A DNA stretch of 64,000 nt, from positions 729,561 to 793,560 of the forward strand of contig RPFO01001075.1 in assembly GCA_009746045.1 (NCBI GenBank), given 5' to 3'. Position numbers and translations under genes: made by a program. The stretch is from Mesostigma viride. Taxonomy: Eukaryota; Streptophyta; Mesostigmatophyceae; Mesostigmatales; Mesostigmataceae. The notes under the pieces were generated by a model. The model was not told where the DNA came from and made no database searches. It saw only the letters and a list, made by a program, of their open reading frames with translations. This document shows, one piece after another, positions 55,886 through 64,000 of this stretch (position 1 is the stretch's first letter; the number at the start of each line of letters is the position of its first letter).

Positions 55886-57302
55886 ATGTCTCTCCAGTCG
55901 CACCTGTTGCGAAAGTCAGTTGAGGACAAGATTGACAAGGAGGACATAGAAGATTGGCAAGATTTGGCCATGATGTCTACACGCCCAGGAAAGCAGGCAA
56001 GGTACACTTCTCCGGGTGTGGTACATGTGTTCAGTCCCTACGTGAGTCGAGCCGGCTTGCCACGAGTGAAAAACGAAAAACGCAAGCGACTTAACCTTGC
56101 TATGCAGCTAGATGGCATGAACGAAAGCGAGTTCAGGATGCGCTACAAGATTACCAAAGACAGGTTTCGGGCGGTTGCTGAGAGAATGCGGGAATGCGGC
56201 TTGGAACCAAACCATGTGAAGGCGGCAAACAGCAGTGGAACACCGGTTACCTGCGAAATGAAGCTCGGAGCGTTTCTGCGATGGGCTGCAGGTGGCAGGT
56301 AAATTTATTGCGTTCATCAATTAAGCACGCTACGGTCCATTCAGTAGGCATTTGGAAAGGACAGGTCAGGCGCATTGATACCCTGTTTATGCTGGTTGTA
56401 ACGTGTGCAGGCACATCGACATCATGGACGTACATGGCCTCCACAAGGCGACTTTCTACAAAGCTGTCTGGGAAGTCATGGATTTTATCAACGAGAACTA
56501 TCACCTGGACTTCCCGACCACGGATGACGGAGGCCACTTGTCAAGTTTGGCAAACGGCTTCAACAGAACGACCAAAGGAGTTGTTGAAGGATGTGTTGGT
56601 GCCATCGATGGCATTGCCATCGAAATAGATAAGCCATCACAGAGGGATGTAGTCAATCCAATGCATTATTACAATCGCAAAGGGTTTTTTGCACTCGTTT
56701 TGCAAGCCGTCTGTGATTCCAATTGCAAGTTTTTGTATGGGTCGATGAAGTGCACAGGCAGTACCCATGATAGCACCGCCTTCCAATGTTCTTCTTTGTA
56801 CAAGGCGTTGATAGAAAGGGGCTTGCCTGACGGTTTTTTTTTAGTTGGAGATGAAGCATACGTCATCAAACCCTGGTTGATCACCGGGCCTTATCCTGGA
56901 AGGGGTTTGCCTGTGCAAGAAGATGCCTGTAATTACTACATTTCCCTTTGCAGGCAGACCATAGAACGTGCGTTTGGGATTTTTGTCGCACACTTTGGCA
57001 TCCTTCATCGTGCATTAACGTGCCAGTTGAGGCATGCTTCACGGCTAATAGGTGCACTTATGCGTGTGCATAATTGGTGCATTGATGATAGGTTTATCCG
57101 AGCGGAGGTAGATCCCATCCTTGATCAAAGGAAGGGGGATTGGCCTTTGCCACATTTTCAAGATAGTTGTGCATTAGGCGGTGTGGGCGCTACTCAAAGG
57201 CGTGGCTATAAGGAGGATCGCATCACACGTGATGCCCTCCGTGATTCAATAGCAGAAATGGGCTGGGTGCGTCCATCCCACTCTAAGTGGGGACGTACTT
57301 AG
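55886..57302 (+). CDS. PIF/Harbinger-type transposase, one intron
   Basis: Exon 1 (55886-56298) and exon 2 (56411-57302) join in phase to give about 434 residues. The DDE_Tnp_4 domain shows GCVGAIDGIAIEI (first Asp), GSTHDSTAF (Asp, about 110 bases later), FFLVGDEAYVIKPWL (the GDxAY/GDSGY-like block) and RQTIERAFGIF (Glu). The N-terminal part has a helical region (RMRYKITKDRFRAVAERMRE) like the DNA-binding part of Harbinger transposases. No Myb/SANT partner gene, which the family usually needs, is visible nearby. A possible left end, TAA then GGCCTGGTC, lies at 55551-55562; no matching right end is found before the TTTGC array. Confidence 0.9.
56299..56410 (+). other. Intron of the Harbinger transposase
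   Basis: 112 bp, GTAAAT donor and GTGTGCAG acceptor. Two bases on exon 1 plus one on exon 2 form an Arg codon and the frame continues GGRHIDIMDVHGLHK. Confidence 0.85.
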
Positions 57303-57390
57303 CATAGCTAAGGATGTTTAAATTAATGTAATAAATACAATTATTCATCCAAGTTCAAGCAAGGTGGTGCATGAAAATGTTGAAAATGCA

Positions 57391-57735
57391 TTTGCTTTGC
57401 TTTGCTTTGCTTTGCTTTGCTTTGCTTTGCTTTGCTTTGCTTTGCTTTGCTTTGCTTTGCTTTGCTTTGCTTTGCTTTGCTTTGCTTTGCTTTGCTTTGC
57501 TTTGCTTTGCTTTGCTTTGCTTTGCTTTGCTTTGCTTTGCTTTGCTTTGCTTTGCTTTGCTTTGCTTTGCTTTGCTTTGCTTTGCTTTGCTTTGCTTTGC
57601 TTTGCTTTGCTTTGCTTTGCTTTGCTTTGCTTTGCTTTGCTTTGCTTTGCTTTGCTTTGCTTTGCTTTGCCTTGCCTTGCCTTGCCTGGCCTGGCCTGGC
57701 CTGGCCTGGCCTGGCCTGGCCTGGCCTGGCCTTGC
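57391..57735. repeat. TTTGC pentanucleotide array grading into CCTTG and CCTGG
   Basis: About 56 TTTGC units, then three CTTGC-type and about ten CTGGC-type units, then ATTGC variants. Frames stay open on both strands and are not genes. Confidence 0.97.
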
Positions 57736-57778
57736 ATTGCATTGCTTTGCCTCCCCTCCCCTCCCCTCCCCTCCTATC

Positions 57779-57846
57779 ATATTAAGTGAGACAACTAGGC
57801 CTGGACGCATGGCGTACCAACGTCATATATATGTCTCACTTAATAT
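57779..57846. repeat. 68-bp hairpin
   Basis: The arms ATATTAAGTGAGACA and TGTCTCACTTAATAT are exact complements, 15 bp each, around a 38-bp loop. It may be a small MITE. Confidence 0.8.
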
Positions 57847-58171
57847 ATCTATTTCAATGCTTCCCATCGGCGACGCCACATCAGTAATGGGCTAAGTTGC
57901 CCCCAAAATCAATTATATAGTATAGGATTCTTCATTGTGCATCAAAGGGTCTATTGAGAATCTATTGAGGGTCTACTGCTACATGTCTCCCATTCGGGAC
58001 CGCGTGTAATACCAAAATCAATTAGTTGAAACTGCACAGCATTGAAATGCAAACATTTAACTGCAAACCCATGTGATGGTGGCCTAGCCATGACCAATTT
58101 GCTATGACAAACATCATGTGCGTCATGCCACATGAGTGCATTAGAGAGACTCAAGCGTCTCCAAAAGCTTC
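57847..58171. other. Left flank of the second gypsy element
   Basis: No recognised feature. No 5' LTR of the second gypsy element was found here, so its left part is missing or replaced. Confidence 0.45.
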
Positions 58172-59218
58172 TTGCGTGCCATGGCAGCAATGTCAGGCTG
58201 TCGCGTTTACGTGCCATTATATCCTAGCCTATCACTTGGAAGGCATATCCATAGCAATAGAGTACTCTTGTGTGTGATCCACTATATTACCAACGTGGCG
58301 TGTGCGACCGATGTGCAGGCGGTCTTGGGGGCCGTAGCAAGGCAGCATCCGAGTGTGTCTGCGGAGGTAGCATTGCCTTCCCACCTAGTCACGCAGAAGG
58401 TGGATAGCGAGGATCGCCCACCGTATGCACGCGTCAACCGGGTCGGGAGCCCCATGTGTGCACTGCCGACCCTGGTCAGTTACCAAGGGTCGACAGCATA
58501 CCGTGATCGGGGTAAGGGTCTCGTTTGGGACACTACCACCGGTCTGTTGGTGCAGCCACCCGCAGAATTTCGTGAGGCCAGCATGGGTTTTCATGTCGGG
58601 GCCTCGGCGCTGCCGGGCGTGCTCGAGAGTGAGCGCTGGTCTTTGATAGGCCAGGCTATGTCGGTGTTGCAGGTCGGGTATGTGCTGCTTGCATCGGTTG
58701 CCGTGCGCCAGTCTGGGGGGGCGTCCCCAGCCAATCCGCCTCAGCAGGTTGAGGCGCGCGCAGCCAAACTGAAGCGCCCTGCAGCGACGGGGACTTCATC
58801 AGCATGGGGGTGGCGTCTGCGACAGGTGTGGACTATCATTCTCATGACCGCCCTGCTGACCAGCACCGTGCTGGCCGGCGAGCCCACGCTGCATCGGGTA
58901 ATACACCGTGCGGCACGCGAGGCTCCGGCGGTGGGTGTCACACCAGGCGTGGCAGCCTTTTCCTTGTTCCACGACGATGCGGCTAGGGCGCCGCATCTTG
59001 AGGCACATGCGGTAGCTGTGGGTGATCCCGCGGATACGCACCCCTGGGCTATTGGCGAACACCTTTCTGATGCGCAGCGCTCAGCCATGCTAAAGTGGCT
59101 AGGCACTGCAAGGGGGGCCTTCGCTTTCACAAGTGATGAACTGGGGTGTTTCAATGGTGGGACCATGCGTGTTCCATTGGACACTGACACCCTTTGTTCC
59201 GACGCCAGCATCGCCTGA
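58172..59218 (+). pseudogene. Second gypsy: region upstream of RT, truncated
   Basis: The frame ends with WAIGEHLSDAQRSAMLKWLG and RVPLDTDT, the usual lead-in to gypsy reverse transcriptase, so its 3' half belongs to the polyprotein. A hydrophobic stretch (TIILMTALLTSTVLAG) lies in the middle. The first 40 or so residues may be flank. No gag zinc knuckle and no protease motif are seen. A one-base shift near 59193 separates it from the RT frame. Confidence 0.7.
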
Positions 59219-62200
59219 GTCAGGCCGAGTTGGATTTTGTAGCCGAGCAATGCAAGGAGTTAGAGGATGCCGGTATCATCAGGCAATCTTCCTCCAGCTA
59301 TGCCGCTGCCGTTGTCGTTGCGCCCAAGAAGGACGCTATCACCGGGGCATGGACGGGTATGCGCATGGCCACCGATCTGCGGTTGCTGAATGCACACACA
59401 CCCGTGGACCGTTACCCCATGCCACGTGTGGATGATGTCCTGGATAAGATATCTCCTCATGTGAAGTTTGTGTCCTCGCTGGACCTGCGTAGCGGCTTTC
59501 ATCAGATCGCAGTTGCGCCGGAGGATCAGCGGAAGCTTGCATTCTGGGGGGGCGGCAATTTGTATGAGTGGGTGCGCATGCCCTTTGGGCACCGCAACGC
59601 TAGTGCTGTTTTCCAACGAGCTATGGACAAAGTGCTTGCAGGTCTTCCTTTCGCCGCTTGTTACATTGATGATGTAATCGTCTTTAGCGCGACATTTGAG
59701 GAGCACCTGGCGCACTTGGAGCAGGTTCGCTTGGCTCTCGAGGAGCATAATATGCGGCTGCACCCTGAGAAGTGCAAGTTCGCCCAGCGGACCCTCTCAT
59801 TCCTTGGTCATCAGATTGTGCCGGGTGGCCGGACGCCTGATGCCGCCAAGGTCGAATCCATTGTGCAGGCCGCCGTACCCACGGATGTCTCAGGGGTGCG
59901 GGCGTATTTGGGTTTGGCTGGCTATTACCGAGGTTACATTGAGAACTTCAGCAGCAAGGTGAAGCCCTTGACCGAGTTACTCAAGAAGGGGTGCGTGTGG
60001 GCGTGGGGTCCCGCACAGCAACGCGCCATCGAGACAATCAAGCAGGAGCTCACGTCGGCCCCGATTCTGCGCGCCCCTGACTATGCTTTGCCGTTTGTGT
60101 TATATACCGACTGGTCCAAGGTAGGACTGGGTGCGGTCTTGGCGCAAAAGGATGGTGATGGGCGCGAGCACGTTATTGCTTATGCTAGTCGCAGCAACAA
60201 CCCAGCGGAGAGCCGGTATTCTTCCTATGAGGGGGAGGCACTGGCTGTGGTGTGGGCCATCAAGCACTTTCGCCCGTATTTAGTTGGGCGCGTGTTTACT
60301 CTGGTGACAGACCACCAGCCGCTTCAGTGGCTAATGACCAACACCAACCTGACGGGTAAGCTCGCCCGATGGGCCATGATTATCCAGGAGTACCACATGA
60401 CCATTGTGCATCGGGCCGGCAAGGACCATGTCAACGCCGATGTGCTATCCCGATACGCCATGCCTACCACTGTTGACCACACTGGAGCCCGGGCCATGGG
60501 TGCCGAGGGCTCGTCGGGTTCTGTGGTCTTTGTGAACGCTGCTGGGTATGCGGCCGACGATGAGGAGGAGGCGTGGTGGCGCAGTGTCGAGTACTCTGTG
60601 GCGGACTTCGGCATCAGCGACGACCCGGTGCGGCCGTCGCCATTCACGCCATCCAAAGCTGTGTGCGCTATGGAAGAGGGTAGGTCTCTGTCCTTTGACA
60701 TTGATCCTTCTCTGCAGCAGCTGATCGCTGTGCAGGCTCTCTTAGCGCGTAGCTCTCTTGCTGATTGCTACACCGCTGATATCTGGCTAGATGGTCGAGT
60801 TTTGGAGCAAGTGCAGGGTGCTGTCTTGACTCCTACTCCAGTCGATTGGACTCCTGCTCAGAAGGCGACGGAGTTGAACAGGGTGCAGCACAGGGCTGCA
60901 ACCTATGGTTGGGAAGATGGGGTTTTGTACAAGCTGTTGGGCAAGCGTAGGGTGGTCGTCCCACCGCCTGACAAGCGCGTTGCTATAGTGCAGGCGTACC
61001 ACGAGCGGTATGGTCACTTGGGTGGCAATCGCACGCTCAGCCTCGTACGGACCAGCTATTGGTGGAATAACATGCGACACACAGTGGCCCAGGTAGTGGC
61101 CAGCTGTGTCCCGTGTGCTCGAACCAAGGCTAACTTTAGCGCAGATCATGGTGCCAAGGAGCTGATGTCGCTTCCCATCAAGGGCTTGTTTTATCGCTGG
61201 CACGTCGATCTGTGCGGGCCGTTTCAGGAGAGCCCTGACGGCAACCTCTATGTCATGGTATGCGTGGAGAGCTTTAGCAAATGGGTTGAGTTGATCCCCA
61301 TTGCTGACAAGCATGCCGCTACCACAGCGAAGCATTTTGCAGACATCATCACCAGGTTTGGGGCTCCCGCGGAGGTAGTCACGGACCAGGGTGGTGAGTT
61401 CAGGGGTGAGTTCCAGGAGTTGCTGGATGGATGTCTTATTGATCACCGTCGCACTTCTCGGGAGCATCCTCAGGCCAATGGTTTGGCTGAGAGATTGGTG
61501 CAGACCGTCAAGCAGGCGCTGCGCAAGTGGAGCCTGCAGGTGCCGGAGTCGGCCAGGTGGGATCGCGAGTTGGCATGGATTGCCATGGGTTATCGCATGT
61601 CTCCCCAGGAGTCTCTCGCTACCTTCTCCCCGTATTTCCTTCTGTTCGGGCGTAATCCTCTTTTGCCTACGGAGGCACAGGTTGCGCACCCCGAACCCAT
61701 GGCCTTCGACAACGCTCAGCAATTTTTGGTTGAGGTGCTGGCCAGGGCAGAGACTTTTAAGAAGGTCATGCCCATCGCGATGAACAACTTGTTCATTGCT
61801 CAGCACAGGGACTCCCTGCGTTACGCTCAGCGCCGGGGGGGCGCATACATGGCTCGCCAGCTGCGGTTTAGGCCAGGGCAGTATGTTTTCCTGCGCACTC
61901 AGCTGAAGCACACTTTGGATGTGGAGGCGGGGCCCACCATTTTGCGCATTGTGGCTATCAAACCATCGGGAGTGGCAATTTTGGAGGGCGCCGACGGGAG
62001 CCGTACGACAGACAACCTCAGCAATCTCAGTCCCTGCTCACTGCCCAATTTGGTCCACGACCTCCAACCGCACACATCTCGCCGAGTCAAGGACGCCCAG
62101 TGTCAGGTTTGTCACCGGGTCGATCAGGCGGAGTCCATGTTATTGTGTGATCAGTGTAACTGTGGTTGGCACATGCAGTGCTTGCAGCCCGTGGTCACCA

Positions 62201-62313
62201 GCATTCCGGAGGGGGATTGGTTTTGTCCAGTGTGCACCGCTGCGCAGTTTACCTCCCGCAGCTTGACTGCGGTCACCGCTGCCCTTGTCTTGGTACGATC
62301 GCTGTCTTCGTGA
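59194..62313 (+). CDS. Second gypsy polyprotein: RT, RNase H, integrase, PHD finger
   Basis: A long intact frame of about 1,039 residues. RT: D97 in SSLDLRSGFHQ and YIDD at 157-160. RNase H: D306 in LYTDWSKVGLGAVL, then SSYEGEALAVVWA and TDHQPLQW. Integrase: an HHCC head (YHERYGHLGG...CVPCARTK), D672 (WHVDLCGPF), D731 (VVTDQGGEF) and E766 (GLAERLVQT). At 970-1014 the protein ends in a PHD finger (CQVCHR, LLCDQCNCGWHMQCL, DWFCPVC), a histone-tail reader in place of the chromodomain found in the other gypsy element. A hydrophobic tail follows. The catalytic residues are all present. The true start lies upstream, across the frameshift. Confidence 0.95.
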   Translation: MFRRQHRLSQAELDFVAEQCKELEDAGIIRQSSSSYAAAVVVAPKKDAITGAWTGMRMATDLRLLNAHTPVDRYPMPRVDDVLDKISPHVKFVSSLDLRSGFHQIAVAPEDQRKLAFWGGGNLYEWVRMPFGHRNASAVFQRAMDKVLAGLPFAACYIDDVIVFSATFEEHLAHLEQVRLALEEHNMRLHPEKCKFAQRTLSFLGHQIVPGGRTPDAAKVESIVQAAVPTDVSGVRAYLGLAGYYRGYIENFSSKVKPLTELLKKGCVWAWGPAQQRAIETIKQELTSAPILRAPDYALPFVLYTDWSKVGLGAVLAQKDGDGREHVIAYASRSNNPAESRYSSYEGEALAVVWAIKHFRPYLVGRVFTLVTDHQPLQWLMTNTNLTGKLARWAMIIQEYHMTIVHRAGKDHVNADVLSRYAMPTTVDHTGARAMGAEGSSGSVVFVNAAGYAADDEEEAWWRSVEYSVADFGISDDPVRPSPFTPSKAVCAMEEGRSLSFDIDPSLQQLIAVQALLARSSLADCYTADIWLDGRVLEQVQGAVLTPTPVDWTPAQKATELNRVQHRAATYGWEDGVLYKLLGKRRVVVPPPDKRVAIVQAYHERYGHLGGNRTLSLVRTSYWWNNMRHTVAQVVASCVPCARTKANFSADHGAKELMSLPIKGLFYRWHVDLCGPFQESPDGNLYVMVCVESFSKWVELIPIADKHAATTAKHFADIITRFGAPAEVVTDQGGEFRGEFQELLDGCLIDHRRTSREHPQANGLAERLVQTVKQALRKWSLQVPESARWDRELAWIAMGYRMSPQESLATFSPYFLLFGRNPLLPTEAQVAHPEPMAFDNAQQFLVEVLARAETFKKVMPIAMNNLFIAQHRDSLRYAQRRGGAYMARQLRFRPGQYVFLRTQLKHTLDVEAGPTILRIVAIKPSGVAILEGADGSRTTDNLSNLSPCSLPNLVHDLQPHTSRRVKDAQCQVCHRVDQAESMLLCDQCNCGWHMQCLQPVVTSIPEGDWFCPVCTAAQFTSRSLTAVTAALVLVRSLSS

Positions 62314-62343
62314 TGGGGCCGGTCGCCAGCGAGGGGGGGAATC

Positions 62344-63626
62344 ATGGGACAGGTCCTCGCCCACCCCACAGGGCATGCAGTTAAGGCAGGCACATCAGCT
62401 CAGCTCATTTGGGTTTTACCAAATTAAGCTGAGTGGCCAGCCGCCATGGTGGCGCCGGAGATTGTGGCACGCAGACGCGACAGCTGTCACGGACGCGCGC
62501 TATGTCATCCGGGCGCCCACTATGCACAAGACCGGTGACGTGCGCAAGGAATTTGTCTTCTACGCATTTTCGACAAAGGCTAGTGACCGGGGGGGACACT
62601 AGCACTTGCAGCATAAGAGCGGACGAAAGTGTACGTGCACGCGCGCCGGGCCAGGCACAGCTGGGCGCGCAGCACTGACTTGAGCGGACGGCAGCACAAG
62701 TGTGCAGCGTCGAGAGGATCATACGCGTGTTAGTGGACAGCTGGAGCTGAAGCTGGACTGCTGGACTTCAACAGCGCCGAGGCTATTGACAGGCCAGGTG
62801 TCTTTGTGGTGTAGAATAGCGGGTCAACGTTATGAGGACTGGACAGAAAATGGAAAAGGACAATTTGCGGTGCGGAGCCAGATCGCTGGAATGAATGCGA
62901 AATCGCTGGCAGCCCTAAAAAGGGATTTCTTCTAGAAAGGAACGATTAGACGCAATGTTTGCTGGGCCACTCACACGCAAGGTGTGAGCGTGCAGATTGT
63001 CTGAAGGATATTATGCTTCGACCTTGCTGGACGTGACTCAATGTCGGACATTCCCAGGGACAGAAATGCCGGAGCCTCTAGGAGATGAGATCGGCAACAG
63101 GGTAGCAATTTAGATTTGTCGGGATGCCTTCCTGCTTTTGTTGGCATGTGTGGTAGAAAGCCAGGACGGCAACTGGAATGCGGTTTCTATTCGCATGGTT
63201 CAGGCAGCAAGATAGTTTTGGCATTCCTGGCTGGACTGACAAGTGTGGCGTGTGTCATGCGTGTGGCATGACGAATGGTTTGGTTCATAGTCGAAGAGGA
63301 CTCTCACGCAGCGTGTAGTCTCTTCGAGTCTCTCGTTAGTGGCCTTCGTGTTTCTCCCTTTCCTTGGGAGCAAGGCCGGTAGCATGTCATGGAGCGCTGC
63401 CTAACTGCGGGCTCGTGAGCATGGAGTGCATCGATATTGAGACTATCAACGTGTTGTAATTGTATTAACTTTCTCAATAAACTCCGCATGTGCGGCTTCA
63501 TCATCAGACTGTGCAAAGTATGTGTTTTGAAAGCATTATTCTATAGCAGGGGAGGCAATAAGGTGGTTATCAGGCACGAGGGACAGTTCCTTGTCCTCGG
63601 CTGAGACACCTCCTTTCTTTAATCAT
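62344..63626 (+). repeat. Probable 3' LTR of the second gypsy element
   Basis: Starts TGGGACAGG after a purine-rich stretch (GCGAGGGGGGGAA) at 62328-62340 and ends TTAATCA at 63626. It is about 1,283 bp. AATAAA at 63475 could be the polyadenylation signal. No second complete LTR is in the window, so the call rests on position and the TG...CA ends. Confidence 0.55.
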
Positions 63627-63765
63627 GGGACAGGTCCTCGCCCACCCCACAGGGCATGCAGTTAAGGCAGGCACATCAGCTCAGCTCATTTGGGTTTTAC
63701 CAAATTAAGCTGAGTGGCCAGCCGCCATGGTGGCGCCGGAGATTGTGGCACGCAGACGCGACAGC
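63627..63765 (+). repeat. Direct repeat of the LTR start
   Basis: About 139 bp starting TGGGACAGGTCC match 62344-62482 almost exactly, then diverge. This looks like a second, truncated LTR copy joined head to tail to the first. Confidence 0.85.
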
Positions 63766-64000
63766 AAAATCCAGTGTGAGATGCAGGTCACGGACATACT
63801 TGGCCGCCGACCTCATGACAGGCAATTCCGTAGCCAGCCAGGTGTAGAATAAAACCATGATGCTTTATATATTTGGAAAGCAACCAAACCATTCACATTT
63901 AATTTCAAAAGACATCGACAAGAATACAAGTGTTGTCTAGTCGTATAATGTCGTACTTGTGCGTCACTGTCCAAATAAGGCTAAGCGGTTCTTGATAACC
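63766..64000. other. Window end, no recognised feature
   Basis: No domain or repeat recognised; the region is AT-rich from about 63850. Confidence 0.4.

Noticed and set aside
60787-61911. 374-residue minus-strand frame in the second gypsy
   Set aside because: Antisense shadow of the integrase coding region.

Overview
This window is repeat-rich nuclear DNA from a eukaryote. The evidence is in-phase GT-AG introns in two transposase genes, a chromodomain gypsy element, and LINE, piggyBac and PIF/Harbinger transposases, with many long microsatellites and minisatellites. The species cannot be fixed from sequence alone. A large repeat-laden algal or protist genome would fit. I see no clear host housekeeping gene and no rRNA or tRNA gene. 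Almost all recognisable coding sequence belongs to mobile elements, many of them nested.

Left part (1-13 kb): two copies of one LINE lie head to head. Copy A (minus strand, about 3963 to 411) keeps the endonuclease. It is cut by a tandem pair of short elements whose shared end can encode a ubiquitin-like start. Copy B (plus strand, 4757-8174) keeps reverse transcriptase and has a perfect 16-bp target-site duplication inside a palindromic 43-bp array. Then come simple repeats, a palindromic satellite and a 50-bp G-rich minisatellite.

Middle part (13-31 kb): a piggyBac element (13329-17409) has a full-length transposase, 13-bp inverted termini and TTAA duplications. Next is the most unusual object, an 11.3-kb unit (17782-29114). 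It has 32-bp inverted termini, inverted arrays of a 173-bp repeat at both ends, and two divergent genes across a 120-bp tandem repeat. The plus gene is a putative DDE transposase with a GHTHxDID motif and a Tudor-like tail. The minus gene has an N-terminal PHD-like zinc finger and a poly-glutamine tail. A hAT-like element (29124-30568) adjoins it.

Right part (31-64 kb): a second copy of the 50-bp minisatellite is followed by a CT-rich array. Into that array a chromodomain gypsy element (33160-55007, 573-bp LTRs, TSD CTAAG) has inserted. It carries an extra ORF with a viroplasmin/RNase H1 N-terminal-like domain before gag and a large extra ORF after integrase. It is split by a 9.3-kb TTAA element (38222-47504, itself holding a 1.7-kb TTAA element) and by a 1.75-kb insertion (52180-53929). 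Then follow a PIF/Harbinger transposase with one intron (55886-57302), a TTTGC pentanucleotide array, and a second gypsy element (58.2-63.6 kb) whose polyprotein ends in a PHD finger.

Insertion order read from nesting: CT array, then gypsy, then the TTAA element and the 1.75-kb insert; the 1.7-kb TTAA element lies inside the 9.3-kb one. Several elements look young (near-identical LTRs, exact TSDs) yet have single-base frameshifts, many at homopolymers, so assembly error should be considered before decay.
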